Below, piece after piece: positions 49,915 to 59,957 of a stretch of DNA of 64,000 nucleotides; position 1 is the first letter of the stretch; every line of letters starts with the position of its first letter. A program made the position numbers and the translations under genes. The stretch is taken from contig CAJQUW010000926.1 of NCBI GenBank assembly GCA_907163375.1, forward strand, positions 372,001-436,000, read 5' to 3'. Under the pieces are notes generated by a model that did no database searches, was not told where the DNA came from, and saw only the letters and a list, made by a program, of their open reading frames with translations. The stretch is from Prostheceraeus crozeri (Eukaryota; Platyhelminthes; Polycladida; Euryleptidae).

Positions 49915-50236
49915 GATGAAAGAATGAGTAAATTGAGCGATGTACCTTCCTTTTATACTTTTCCCAACTACCTTGATGAAATGTGAAGTTAGTATGAAGT
50001 TGGGAATGATAGAGTTGAATTCGCCGATTGTTGACGCGCAGCCAGATGCGATTTCCAATACGTGAATGTCTTTTCATATAGAAGTATTTCAAGTCCTTCA
50101 TGATATGATGTAGAGATTGAAAATGACGATAAGATAAAGCAAACTCTCTTCTCACATTTCCAGTTGAATTTTTGAAATAGACGTTTCGATCATGATCCGT
50201 TTCAATACGTTGTAGGGAATCTAATTTCCAACTCAT
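49586..50236 (-). CDS. PC4-like paralogue 1, C-terminus overlapping the TBP-like gene
   Basis: ATG 50236. Residues 1 to about 108 (LDSLQRIETD, VYFKNSTGN, RHFQSLHHIMKDL, IQLYHS, WEKYKRKVHRSI) are clearly homologous to the product of the gene next door at 50259-50615. The following 100 codons run antiparallel-frame through the TBP-like gene and have low-complexity Ser/His content, so the original stop may have been lost. The build (dipeptide-rich strand, then a helix with Leu/Trp) suggests the single-strand-DNA-binding PC4 coactivator fold, but this is a hypothesis. It is directly upstream of the TBP-like gene on the same strand. Confidence 0.5.
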   Translation of the reverse strand: MSWKLDSLQRIETDHDRNVYFKNSTGNVRREFALSYRHFQSLHHIMKDLKYFYMKRHSRIGNRIWLRVNNRRIQLYHSQLHTNFTFHQGSWEKYKRKVHRSIYSFFHHEAPSLHHRQHSPSLQTLHQNRSHNITPTASKQQVLPGPSSNVSGEDEQFTESSTLPKWDCTDSRRPFSFIGAVNALRATKTTTSDMEEGEVCDVESDCGQYGDLYSIE

Positions 50237-50258
50237 GATGTGTGGTAGTCATGTCTGA

Positions 50259-50615
50259 TTAAGATTTGCATAGTAGGGCGATGAACTCACGACGAATAAA
50301 TGTCATGATGGAGCGATGTATATGTCTTCTATACTTCTCCCAATTGTATTTGCGAAATGAGAAACAGTTTGCGGAATGAGAATGGTAGATTTGAATTTCA
50401 TTTCTGTAATGTTGAAGCCAAACTTGATCACCCAAGGAGATGAATCTTAATGTTTCAAAATATTCCAAATCCCTCATGATATCATTGAGGTTGACAAATT
50501 GTCGCCATGTTAATGTAATTCCTCTTGATGTATGACCATGAGAATTTTTGAAATGTACGTTTCCATCACGATCAACTCTGATATATTGTAGAGAGTCCAA
50601 AATCCAAGTCTTCAT
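50259..50615 (-). CDS. PC4-like paralogue 2
   Basis: 118 residues from ATG 50615 (the frame is open to a TTG at 50627). LDSLQYIRVDRDGNVHFKNS, then ITLTWRQFVNLNDIMRDLEYF, then GDQVWLQHYRNEIQIYHS and WEKYRRHIHRSIM. It shares many identities with paralogue 1 along the entire length. Two strand-then-helix units per protein resemble a doubled PC4 motif, where a basic strand and a Leu/Trp helix hold single-stranded DNA. It is followed 22 nt later by the ATG of paralogue 1 and is divergent from the capsid-type gene at 50651, sharing a very short intergenic region. Confidence 0.5.
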   Translation of the reverse strand: MKTWILDSLQYIRVDRDGNVHFKNSHGHTSRGITLTWRQFVNLNDIMRDLEYFETLRFISLGDQVWLQHYRNEIQIYHSHSANCFSFRKYNWEKYRRHIHRSIMTFIRREFIALLCKS

Positions 50616-50650
50616 GATTTTATGCAAAGTTGCAGATCAGCAATATAAAA

Positions 50651-52048
50651 ATGTCGTTTTATCATATTTTGCTTAGCAATGCGGCTACAAAGAGATTTAC
50701 TAGTAATCGAGCCGCACTCTTTTCTACTCCCATTGATCATGCACAACAGCTAAATGGAAATTGGGAAGTGGGTGTCACTCAACTTGTTTATAGCAACTGT
50801 GTCTATACTTTTGATCATGAGGTGATGACTATTAATATGAGACGTACAGCTGCTTATCAATGTGAAAAGGGGTGCCGAGTATACATTACACAGTGGCCAA
50901 AGAAAGATCTCTTATCATGTAAAAAGTTTATATATGATTTATTGAATAAAGCGTGTAAACATATTGTCCAATTTACTCCGCACAATGATGATTATAATTA
51001 TGTACATCATGTAGTTGAGAAAGATTGGATTGTTGGTTTAAGTCCAAGTTTAAGAAATGATTTAGGCTACCTCGCTAGCGCCTTAACAAGCTATGATAAT
51101 TTTAACGTTAATTACCACATAAGTGGTCATAAACAGTTAATATATCGAGAGGAAGCTTATTATGTAGATCTTATTCCAAGAAATGAGAAGACGTTGGTGA
51201 AGAAGATTGTGATTAAGCCAAGAAAGACAAACATGACTCCTGAAACATTATTGAAGAAATTTAATTATCTCCTTCGAGTTGATGGTAAACAAGTGGCAGC
51301 ATTGACTTATATTAAATCATCTAATCATATTGCAATAAGTAAATTAAATGATGATGATCTAGTATTAGTTTGTTCAAAAGATTTTCATCAGTTCTTACGA
51401 CATCGTTCTGCAGCTGTTCATGGAAAATCTGATATGCAACATTTACCATGTGAAAGGTCAAATCAATTTGATACAGAATGGACCGTATCTTTATACAGAA
51501 AGTGTGTAGAGCCTTTAGGTGGTATCTTACATGAAACAAGAGTGTTGATGCCTCGCATTATTACTTCGGTTAAATTGGTTGTAGATTATTTAAATGAAGT
51601 GATTAATGAGCAACATATTTCATTTTCTGAAAAAGAAGGTACTTTGTCTCTCACTATAAGTGGAAAAGGTATTGAACTAATTATGGATAAAACTCTAATG
51701 GACATTTTGGGTTTTGACAAAAATATCTTTAAAAGTGGTACTGTAACCAAAGCTAGCGCAGACATGTCGCTATCGCGTCGTATTAACTATTTTCAGATAT
51801 ATTCCAATATTGGTGAAGATGTACGTGTGGGAGATGTTGAAGCTCCATTGCTAGCAATGATACCATACCAGCCAAAAAGCTGCAGTATTTTATCTGAGCA
51901 TACTTTCAAGAAAGTGCATTATACAAAGCTGAAATCAAACTACATCCCACAAATTGATATTGCCATTTATGACGATGCTGGTGCGTTGATTCCTTTTCAT
52001 AAAGATGCTGTGACAAGTATCACACTCCATTTCCGAATGAAGAGTTAA
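50651..52048 (+). CDS. Penton/minor-capsid-like protein 1
   Basis: 465 residues from ATG 50651 (an alternative ATG at 50630 adds seven residues). The order of motifs matches the Polinton minor capsid family: FYHILLSNAATKRF at the start, LNGNWEVGVTQLVY, a middle region, then IYSNIGEDVRVGDVEAPLL and a terminal LIPFHKDAVTSITLHF. In the family the C-terminal block is the best conserved and the WEVGL strand is diagnostic. The jelly-roll protein occupies the capsid vertices. The adjacent gene at 52058 is a paralogue. Confidence 0.7.
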   Translation: MSFYHILLSNAATKRFTSNRAALFSTPIDHAQQLNGNWEVGVTQLVYSNCVYTFDHEVMTINMRRTAAYQCEKGCRVYITQWPKKDLLSCKKFIYDLLNKACKHIVQFTPHNDDYNYVHHVVEKDWIVGLSPSLRNDLGYLASALTSYDNFNVNYHISGHKQLIYREEAYYVDLIPRNEKTLVKKIVIKPRKTNMTPETLLKKFNYLLRVDGKQVAALTYIKSSNHIAISKLNDDDLVLVCSKDFHQFLRHRSAAVHGKSDMQHLPCERSNQFDTEWTVSLYRKCVEPLGGILHETRVLMPRIITSVKLVVDYLNEVINEQHISFSEKEGTLSLTISGKGIELIMDKTLMDILGFDKNIFKSGTVTKASADMSLSRRINYFQIYSNIGEDVRVGDVEAPLLAMIPYQPKSCSILSEHTFKKVHYTKLKSNYIPQIDIAIYDDAGALIPFHKDAVTSITLHFRMKS

Positions 52049-52057
52049 TGCAAACGT

Positions 52058-53608
52058 ATGCTAATATATTTTTTCAATGTGAATAATATGGAAAGTGAAA
52101 ATAAGGACTCGTTTCTAATCTACTTGCCCAGTAATGTTTCTATGAATAAATTTCCCAAAAATAAACCATCAGACTATCGAGTAGAATTAAATCGCCCACT
52201 GCATTTAGAAGGTGAATGGGAGGTTGGCGTTTCTAGTATTTGCTATGATAGCAATATTCAGAATGTGAATGATTTGGAAGAAATGATATTGACTCCTCGC
52301 ACCCATGATGGAATAACGATGAATAATGCATTTCAGTTCCCATACAATTTAACATCAGATGGAAAGTGGAACTATGAATGGATTCAGATAAAATCAGATT
52401 CTTATGAGCCATTTGGGAATGAGAAAATTATTAAGGCATTCAACAGTGGTAATACTTCCATCATGAAGAATAAAAATCAGAAAGCTTATGAGTTTACTAT
52501 CTATCATTGGAGTGGGAGACAGTTCCTTCGCTTTCATTCTTTTACTAAAGGTCTTACACTGAGGTTGGATAATGAATTCTATCCGCATCTCGGTTTTGGT
52601 CATGGACTACATCTAACGTCAATTGCTACTGCAAATGTTAGAAAAGTTTATTCAAATCGAATCAACAAATTTCATTATAGATTTAAAATATTTGATGAAG
52701 ATGTTGTAGAATGTGAAGAACGCATCATTTTGAAAAAGCGTGGTGTTCAACCTTTATCACTTATTGAGTTAGTAAAACGATGGAATGAGACTGTGGGTAA
52801 GAAGTATGGGGAGAAAATTATGGCGGACAAAAATAAGTTGGTTATTCAGAAATATAATGACAAACTTACAGTTTATTTCTCTCCAACCTTGCGTCATTTT
52901 GTAAGACATTATACACCTATTATTGGAAGCGGTGTGGTGTATGCTTCTCATGAATATCACACTAAAGCTGATTCAGTTAATGATGAATGGTGGGTGGACA
53001 TCTATGCCGATCGCATCAAGAAAATTTACCAGTCTTATGAAGAATCTAAAGTTGCTATCAATATAATGCCGCGTCTATATCATACAGTTGAAAGCTTCAT
53101 TCATGTAGTAAATCCTTATATACAACAGAAGTTGAAGCATGTGATGAAAAGTAAATATGATGCAAAGACACACCACATTTCGTTTTCAATTGAAAATCAA
53201 CGCGTTGTTCTGAGACTGGGTGATGACATTCAATGTCAATTGAGTAAAAATTTGAAAAAACTCTTTGGCTTTTCAATGCTACAAACTGTGTTTGCTGCTG
53301 CGCATACGATTGGTATAGAAACACCAATGACACTTGATAAACATGAACAGCACCTTTACATTCAAAGTGATTTGATTTTACCTATTTCTGTTGGCGAGAA
53401 AAAAGAATACATTTTACGTGATTTCATTCATGATAAAGACGCTTCATATGGAATAGTCGAGAAGATGTTTGAATCTATTTTCTATCATCCCGTCGTCAAA
53501 CAAACTATACCCTCTATTGCTATCAAAATTACCAATGGTTTACAAGAGTGTATCCATGTGAAAGATACTAAATCTCTCATAACGTTAGTGTTTCGGAAAA
53601 CAAAGTGA
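52058..53608 (+). CDS. Penton/minor-capsid-like protein 2 (paralogue)
   Basis: 516 residues from 52058; a second ATG at 52088 (MESENKDSF) is equally likely. FLIYLPSNVSMNKFP, then DYRVELNRPLHLEGEWEVGV give the classic N-terminus of this family; late motifs are LYIQSDLILPISVGEKKEYIL and SLITLVFRKTK. It shares with gene 1 the WEVGV block, a FRHF-type segment (HFVRHY), a W-x-V-x-[IL]-Y strand, a MPR segment and the VG-x-LL region. It is followed by a poly(A) signal at 53632, so both genes probably form one transcript unit. Confidence 0.75.
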   Translation: MLIYFFNVNNMESENKDSFLIYLPSNVSMNKFPKNKPSDYRVELNRPLHLEGEWEVGVSSICYDSNIQNVNDLEEMILTPRTHDGITMNNAFQFPYNLTSDGKWNYEWIQIKSDSYEPFGNEKIIKAFNSGNTSIMKNKNQKAYEFTIYHWSGRQFLRFHSFTKGLTLRLDNEFYPHLGFGHGLHLTSIATANVRKVYSNRINKFHYRFKIFDEDVVECEERIILKKRGVQPLSLIELVKRWNETVGKKYGEKIMADKNKLVIQKYNDKLTVYFSPTLRHFVRHYTPIIGSGVVYASHEYHTKADSVNDEWWVDIYADRIKKIYQSYEESKVAINIMPRLYHTVESFIHVVNPYIQQKLKHVMKSKYDAKTHHISFSIENQRVVLRLGDDIQCQLSKNLKKLFGFSMLQTVFAAAHTIGIETPMTLDKHEQHLYIQSDLILPISVGEKKEYILRDFIHDKDASYGIVEKMFESIFYHPVVKQTIPSIAIKITNGLQECIHVKDTKSLITLVFRKTK

Positions 53609-53623
53609 AGTCATTGTGATATG

Positions 53624-53637
53624 TTTATTGAAATAAA
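53624..53637. terminator. Overlapping poly(A) signals for converging genes
   Basis: TTTATT at 53624-53629 is AATAAA on the minus strand, about 160 nt after the PolB stop. AATAAA at 53632-53637 serves the + strand, 24 nt after the minor capsid gene 2 stop. Confidence 0.65.
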
Positions 53638-53787
53638 AATATGTATATGAAAAAGTCTTTTCACAGATATAGGGGGAATGGGCTGACTGTAGGCATATAT
53701 TCACAAGGAAGAAACGATCTCATGCGATACATAAAACAATCATGTATATCTACAAAAAGCAACATCAAAATACTGAGTTAAAGTTGA

Positions 53788-56700
53788 TTATGTCAATACA
53801 TCTCCTGAATGTGGTAGCGTGAGTTTTATTCTTTTGGGTGGAGGTATGTTTGTGTCAGGATGTCCATGTGGAAGAGATGTGTTATGTCCTATCCAACACC
53901 TCTTATCCTCCCATGCTGAAAGTGCTCGTTTCTTGAACGTGTACGTTTTCACAGTATGAACTTGAGATTTTAAGATTGTCATATTGACAAACGTTATAGT
54001 TTTATTTTTATAGGCCTTCTTATAGGACCGATGTTTCATTTTATGAACAATGGATTTTGATATACCTTTAGCACGCTTAATACTATCTGCACATTCTTTT
54101 AGTTTCATGGAATACATTTTAGGACGGAGGAGAATCATTTCATCTATTTCCTTTCCTGCTGTTTCATCCTTAAAACAACCAAGTTTGGCTTTATTCTGTA
54201 TGGAATAGAGTGGATGAGTGGGATTGTAGTTAGATGTGTCGAAATATTTTTCTAATGACTTGCCTACTTCATTAAAATTTAAATCTTTTTGAGTGGTAAT
54301 TCCTAAAAAGAAACTATCTGTATCACCACCCAGCAAGCGAACCTCTTTTACGAGAGGGCATGGTTTTTATATTTTGTAGAAGAGTTGATACATTTCAAGC
54401 TTGGAATAATCTAAAACGGCTTGCCCAATATAGATGGGTTTGCACAACTCAACTTCTGATTTAATCATTTTAACACCTACAAGATCCTCATCGATGATGT
54501 CTCTATCAATGAAAAGAGGTGATGAGGTCAATTTGTGATATTTTTGTTCATCAACGACTAGTTTGTAATTCATACGTTTTCTAACATCCTCCATGGTCTT
54601 ACCGAATAGACTGTTATTCTTATATTTATAAAAAATCCTTTTCAAAATTATTTTGGGCGAGTGCACGTTTTTGACTGTTACTATCTATGTAGGGTTTGAG
54701 GAAGGCTTTCTGTCTAAATTTGATAATGCGGTGAACTGACTTTAGAAGCATGCCCATTTCTAAATAGAATTTTAATATGCAGAAGTGTACGAGATAATTT
54801 TTCTTATCATATTGGGTGAGTAAAAGTTTGCGGCATGGTTTGTACCTTGGCTGTCCACACTCTGTTAAGTTATTATGAAATTGTGACATGAATGGTGAAA
54901 ACATATCTTCAGTCACTTCACCAGATTCAGGTGCGAGTGGGAAATCAGCAGTTTTATTTTTAATGCTATTTGGATAAATCAAATCCACTTCAAAATAATA
55001 TCCCCAATCACCTTCATCTGGAATCTTCAGTATGTTTGAAGGGTTGGAGTAATACTCAAGCTCATCTTGATTTAACCAACTAAACTCGGAATGAGTTAGT
55101 GGTTTAGACAGTGAACTGCCATATAAATTATTTTGGTCATAGTACTTTAGGTGGATATGATCATCACCTACTGTTTCAGATTTTATATGATGTTTATTTA
55201 CAAATGTGAGACCACCGCGTATTCCGCGCTCAAATATATTATACATCTCCGGGTCTTGTAAGAGATGAATGGTCTCACCAGTCATTTTAAAGGCTGATTT
55301 AAAGGACATGGCTGGTAGACTGACAAAGTGGACAGGATCTAATTTGTCTTCTTCTAATGCCACTCGTCGAAATTCCTGAAAGACGTCAGCCAGCAAAATG
55401 ACATATAATTCTAAGTAAGCGATCATATAATCGCCAAACGTTTTACAATCAAATTTTAACCATGCCTCTTGAGCATGTTCATAGTCCTCTACTGGACAAT
55501 CTTCACCCGTCAAATCGTTTTTGAATTTGTCAATGGAAGGAAGGGTTGTTTCATTTAGTTTAGACATTGAGCTAAAATACGCATGGGGAAAGACTCCTTT
55601 GCGAGTGATTATTTCATCCGTTAAGTTTGGATAGTGTTTCTTCAAAGTTTGACTATGGGGAAGAAACTTGAGATTTCGAACGAGAGAAGCTAGTGACGCT
55701 GACATGAATTGAAATGAATCTAAAAATTTTATTTCGAAGAAGACTGTCTTATTTTCTTTAGTTTTATCTATTGGTACTTTTGCTGTCATTGCCATGAATT
55801 TTTCTCTCGTTTGTGCTATTACATTAAACTGCCACGATTTCATCTGGCTCAACCCTCCTTTTATGAGCATATGACTGTCATAGCCCTTAAAGTTATGAAA
55901 AATGACGGGTAGTACACGACGTCTCAACCTAAGTGAAAAGTTACATTTGGAGCAGAGTGCGTTTCTAAATTTACCAGTGATGTGATCATGATCACGCACT
56001 TTCTTAATTTTATCGTCATCAAACGTTTTATGACATTTAGGACAGGATGTGCAACTTTCAAATTTTTGTTTGTCTTCATCTGACATATGTAGTGACTTAC
56101 GCTGCAATTGGGAATCATATGATTGTTGAAATTTAGCAGCTTTATCGAGAAATTCTAGAAATTTTGAAATGCAATCTTCACCTTGCCAAGTATGCATTTT
56201 GTTTTGTCTATTCCTAAAGTGGTCATGCCATACTTCATAGCAGGATATGGCTGCTGGCTTGTGGATGATATCATCAATGTAGCATTCTATGTCTGCGTAA
56301 ATGACACGCAGGGGACTTAATTCGTCACCATTATCCCTATGTGAAAATATTTTATCTTTGGGCATGCGTTCCATTTGTAATTTACCTCGCTTGCACCATT
56401 CATAGTGAGTTTCAAATTTATCTTTACTCCAAAAGGAGCGGATGCAGCGGTCGCATACAAAATGTTCACCTCTTTTAGAGTGCCCCAAGTGAGTGTACAA
56501 GCGAGAGATTTTGGGAATACCACAGTAGTGCCATTCCTCGCTATCATCTTGTTTTACTAATAAGAGGTTGACTACACGTTCATAACAAGTTGAACGTGAA
56601 TTATAGCGAGCACCCTTCAACCCCTTCTCCCACACGTGAACGACAATTTTAATCTTATTATGTTTTTCGAACGTTTCTACATCTTTGATTTTCATGTTGT

Positions 56701-57744
56701 TACTATCACAACCTTCAAAGTCTAGTTCATCCTCCCACTGTCTATAGCTATAGGTGCGATCTCGATGTGCGTTGATATCATTATAGTGAAGGATGGATAG
56801 GACTGCATATTTGAAACACTGTGATTTACAATCGACATTGATGACAGCTTTCTTATTATACAACGTTTTTGGTAGTCTAAATGTACCTCGAGCTGCATGA
56901 CTTTCTAATAGTGAAATTTTGAATATGGCTGAGTCCACACCATCAAAAATGAGAGCGCTGTCGCGTTGATTGAATTTATCTACATTTGATTTTAAACATT
57001 GAATGTGAAAATTTAGCCAAGACTCGCAGTCTACAACTTCGGTTGCGGAAGAGGAAGGAACATGAAACTGTATTCTCTCCGTCACTTGACCCGTTTGAAA
57101 ATCTATCTTAATATATTTTAGTTTAAGGTAGATGAGCGCCTTCATTCTAAAATTGTCTAAATTGTTGAAGAGCGCTTCGATAATGTTAGAATTTTGAAGG
57201 AGCCACTCAGGAAAATCTACTATTTGAGTATTGGACTCCATGCAGTAGTCGCGTACTAAATTATTATGTGAAACATTAATGAGGGAGATGGTAGAGGTAC
57301 CGTTGGTGTAGTGATCATTTGCATGCGTGTGTTGAAGTCTGTGCGAAGATCGCTGAAAGTGACTATCAAAAGAAAGAGGGCACAAATCGCAAGGAAAGGA
57401 GATGTCATCGTCAGAATCAACTTCACCTCCGGAGATTGACGCCGCTTTGCGTTGACACACACGTTGTTTGATCTGTCGAAGGAGACTGTGCTTCCTTGTA
57501 AACATATGTCCGCAGTCGGCACATTCCCACTCGTTGCCTTGTCGCGAGAGTCCTGAGCTGGAACTCACATCACCTGACAGAGAAATCAGTCTCAGTGTAT
57601 TGTTACAACCTACCTTGACTCAACGACTCTAAACTTTCCTCGAGAAGGGAGGGCGTTGGTGATGAAGTTGATGGCTGAAATTGAGGAAGATGCTATTAAC
57701 CACACGTTTGACGGAGATGAGTGAAGAAATTTTCAACTTACCAT
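53788..57744 (-). pseudogene. Protein-primed family B DNA polymerase, three exons, with frame breaks
   Basis: Exon 1 is only the ATG (57744-57742). A 67-nt GT-AG intron (57741-57675) is followed by a 61-nt exon, a 40-nt intron (57613-57574) and a long exon in phase. The N-terminus has two C2H2 fingers, a third finger (CDRC), the acidic domain also found at 7053, then an endonuclease VII-like CPKCHKTF / RDHDHITG / ALCSKCN motif. Exonuclease motifs are ADIEC (near 56290), FHNFKGYD and YVILLADVF. Polymerase motif A is YYDQNNLYG (near 55130), motif B NNSLFGKT (near 54610) and motif C DTDS (near 54318). A one-base indel in a T6 run near 54632 and an in-frame TAA at 54367-54369 separate these. Polintons use this enzyme for protein-primed replication. 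Confidence 0.9.
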
Positions 57745-57927
57745 TTCAACGAAATCAAGTTTAAGGTTGATACTTCAACAAGATATAGACTTCACTCAAA
57801 TAATACGTCTCAAATTTGGAATTCACGAGAGAGCAGTTCACTTGTACGCCTCAAATATAGAATTTGCTAGAGAACACTTCACTTATACGTCTCAAAGACA
57901 GAGTGAAATGACACGAATGTCACTTTG

Positions 57928-57975
57928 CTTATATACTTTCATTCTCTTCATTCATTGGATGTTCATTCTGATTGG
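57928..57975 (-). promoter_or_regulatory. PolB promoter: CCAAT, CCAAT, TATA
   Basis: On the minus strand CCAAT occurs at 57975-57971 and 57958-57954 (12-nt spacer), then 18 nt later TATATAAG at 57935-57928. The spacing equals that of the left-arm promoter at 5295. The same region faces the + strand gene at 58049, where GTATACTTAAG at about 57986 may act as its TATA element; the promoter may be bidirectional. Confidence 0.65.
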
Positions 57976-58048
57976 CTGCTTGTGTATACTTAAGAATTAG
58001 AAAAATGTTAAAGTTATCATTATTCAAAGTCAGCATTTCAAAGACAAC

Positions 58049-58486
58049 ATGACAAGTCCTCCAACAACACCAAATACCGCATTGGAGTTCTCCTCTCCAT
58101 GTACATCAGCAAAGGTGCTCGTTACACCAAATGCACCAAGAAAGGTGAAGGTGGAGAAGACATACAATCTCGACAATATACGAAAGTTATCATTATCGGA
58201 GGAGGATGAAGAGGAGTTGCCCGACCTAACAGGCATACGGTGGAAATATTTACAATATGATGCCGAAGGGGTGATGGAGATGACCAGCAAGTCGCACTTG
58301 CATCAAATATGGGAGTGGTACACCCCTAACTCCCAACCGCGAACCGTGGCGGAGTGGGCGTACATTGAGAAAGTGAGGGACGCTGCAGAAGAACGTTTAA
58401 AGCAGCTCAACTGTTTTTGTGATCTATGTGAAGCCAGACTCTGGGACGATATTGACGATGAAGACATTTTGAAATACATGCCATAA
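58049..58486 (+). CDS. Acidic protein of unknown function, divergent from PolB
   Basis: 145 residues with a Ser/Thr/Pro-rich N-terminus, a basic KVKVEK patch, an acidic block (LSEEDEEELPDL), then a Trp-rich region (RWKYLQYD, HQIWEWYTP) and a C-terminal CFCDLCEARLWDD that could bind metal. The stop TAA (58484-58486) overlaps an AATAAA (58485-58490). The family is not recognised. Divergent arrangement from PolB suggests co-expression with replication genes. Confidence 0.65.
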   Translation: MTSPPTTPNTALEFSSPCTSAKVLVTPNAPRKVKVEKTYNLDNIRKLSLSEEDEEELPDLTGIRWKYLQYDAEGVMEMTSKSHLHQIWEWYTPNSQPRTVAEWAYIEKVRDAAEERLKQLNCFCDLCEARLWDDIDDEDILKYMP

Positions 58487-58531
58487 TAAATTTTTATTTC
58501 GTATTATCTTTGCTTTCATACTGACTTACTT

Positions 58532-58944
58532 GAATGGGGCTTTAGTGAATAATTTAACCATGTATACTTTTTCATTTGGAAATAGTAGCACGCTTAGTCT
58601 AACTTGTAAATCTTAAAACATTTCATATGGACGATGATGGTAGATGAAATAGTGTCAAATAAATTAAGATAGCTTACACTTCTGATACAGGGATAGCAAT
58701 CGACTGCGATCCATGTGTAAAGAGCTTGTTAGACTACGGATGGGCTTAAGTGGATGATTTAACCATGTATACTTTTTCATTTGGAAATAGTAGCACGCTT
58801 AGTCTAACTTGTAAATCTTAAAACATTTCATATGGACGATGATGGTAGATGAAATAGTGTCAAATAAATTAAGATAGCTTACACTTCTGATACAGGGATA
58901 GCAATCGACTGCGATCCATGTGTAAAGAGCTTGTTAGACTACGG
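58532..58944. repeat. Tandem duplication, about 206-bp unit, two copies
   Basis: Both units contain TTTAACCATGTATACTTTTTC and end GTTAGACTACGGA; the second begins near 58738. Within them is CAGGGATAGCAATCGACTGC, which also occurs once more at about 59784 just before the second 3' element copy. Confidence 0.85.
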
Positions 58945-59184
58945 AAGAGAGAAGTGTGTTATGTTGCGTGTGGCGCGTGAGTGTCCTCCCATTTCATTCC
59001 ATTCATCAATTCGTCTCATTGATAGAGACAGGTAGAACTCATGGTTCTCATAACGTATGCAATGGAAAGTTTTAGGCAACCTTCGACAGTTGGATAAAAA
59101 AGCCCTGGCGCGAATGCATACTACGTTGAGACAGAGGCAATCACTTGCAAACATGACGCAGAGAGGTTTAACAAGATTGACCAT
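58939..59184 (-). CDS. Possible small protein, right arm
   Basis: 81 residues. The second half (HCIRYENHEFYLSLSMRRIDEWNEMGG) looks like real protein. CLNVVCIRARAFL recalls CLHATLRMRGHL near the end of the neighbouring coiled-coil gene, so it could be a distant partial copy. No TATATAAACC motif was seen upstream, unlike the other minus-strand genes here. Confidence 0.3.
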   Translation of the reverse strand: MVNLVKPLCVMFASDCLCLNVVCIRARAFLSNCRRLPKTFHCIRYENHEFYLSLSMRRIDEWNEMGGHSRATRNITHFSLP

Positions 59185-59280
59185 TGCCGAATGTCCCTTG
59201 CGGTATACATAGCTACGGGTTTCACCGCCGCCCTTTACAGGAACGCCCGTCGAAAGGAAGTATTACACCGAACTTCATTT

Positions 59281-59430
59281 GCAACGTTCAAGTTGACTGA
59301 TAGCAGATTCAACTTAATGATAGTATTCGCCAGTCCGAAGACTGCCCAGGGCAAACCGCGAGGAGGTTCTATCATGTCTTGCCCCATGGTGGCCCTTAAG
59401 AGAGCCGATGGTTCGTTCTCGGGAGTAACA
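59281..59430 (-). repeat. 3'-UTR element, copy 1
   Basis: About 148 bp starting just after the stop of the 59437-59691 gene when read on the minus strand. It contains a CAGTC-TTCG-GACTG hairpin (59344-59331) and a second stem AGTTGA/TCAACT. It is about 95% identical to copies at 59807 and 60280. Confidence 0.85.
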
Positions 59431-59436
59431 AGATGA

Positions 59437-59691
59437 CTATTGGCTTGAATAGTCAATGGGTATGACGGTTAGGTTGTCATAAACCCTATACCGCCAAGGT
59501 CGTACTGGTGCATCTGGCACCTTTCGGATGCGAGTGGTATTTGGAGTCCACACCCCATCCGTCCAAACGATCCTCTTGATCTTCCCCTTCTTCTCATCCT
59601 CCTCATCCCACTCGTCGAGGATGACGAACTCGGGAATGCCGTTGTCTTCATCGGTGAAGACGGGAATGTTGTCGGTAGATGTCGCTTCCAT
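59437..59691 (-). CDS. Small acidic protein, right arm
   Basis: 84 residues starting MEATSTDNIPVF, with an acidic stretch (DEWDEEDEKKG) and a Trp/Arg/Pro-rich C-terminal half (VWTDGVWTPNT, VRPWRYRVYDN). TATATAAACC lies 40 nt upstream of the ATG (59739-59730). A repeated 3' element begins seven bases after its stop. The family is not recognised; context suggests an early accessory gene of the element. Confidence 0.6.
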   Translation of the reverse strand: MEATSTDNIPVFTDEDNGIPEFVILDEWDEEDEKKGKIKRIVWTDGVWTPNTTRIRKVPDAPVRPWRYRVYDNLTVIPIDYSSQ

Positions 59692-59729
59692 CGTGACTTC
59701 AAATTGAATGAGAAGCGCTACAATCTTCT

Positions 59730-59739
59730 GGTTTATATA
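59730..59739 (-). promoter_or_regulatory. TATA motif TATATAAACC
   Basis: Minus-strand TATA box about 40 nt before the ATG of the 59437-59691 gene. The identical decamer occurs before two neighbouring minus-strand genes (60263-60254 and 62686-62677). Confidence 0.6.
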
Positions 59740-59806
59740 GGGTTTTCAACAATGAATTGCTCAACAGCGAATCAGAATGCTTCAGGGATAGCAATCGACT
59801 GCATAA

Positions 59807-59951
59807 TGTTCAAGTTGACTGATAGCAGATTCAACTTAATGATAGTATTCGCCAGTCCGAAGACTGCCCAGGGCAAATCGCGTGGAGGTTCTATCATGTC
59901 TTGCCCCATGGTGGCCCTTAAGAGAGCCGATGGTTCATTCTCGGGAGTAAC
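59807..59951 (-). repeat. 3'-UTR element, copy 2
   Basis: It follows the stop of the 59958-60224 gene by six bases on the minus strand. The UUCG-type hairpin is at 59866-59853. Confidence 0.85.
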
Positions 59952-59957
59952 GTCATC

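Noticed and set aside
49915..50058. Upstream extension of the TBP-like ORF to 50058
   Set aside because: These codons overlap the conserved domain of the PC4-like paralogue in another frame, while the TBP-like repeat begins right after the ATG at 49914.
54627..54640. T6 run in PolB as a programmed frameshift site
   Set aside because: A downstream in-frame stop and damage to several other genes make ordinary decay or a base-calling error more likely; no stimulatory structure was evident.
59469..59702. Basic 77-codon minus-strand ORF
   Set aside because: It is an out-of-frame shadow of the small acidic gene 59437-59691; its Arg/Ser runs come from GAG/GAT-rich acidic codons.
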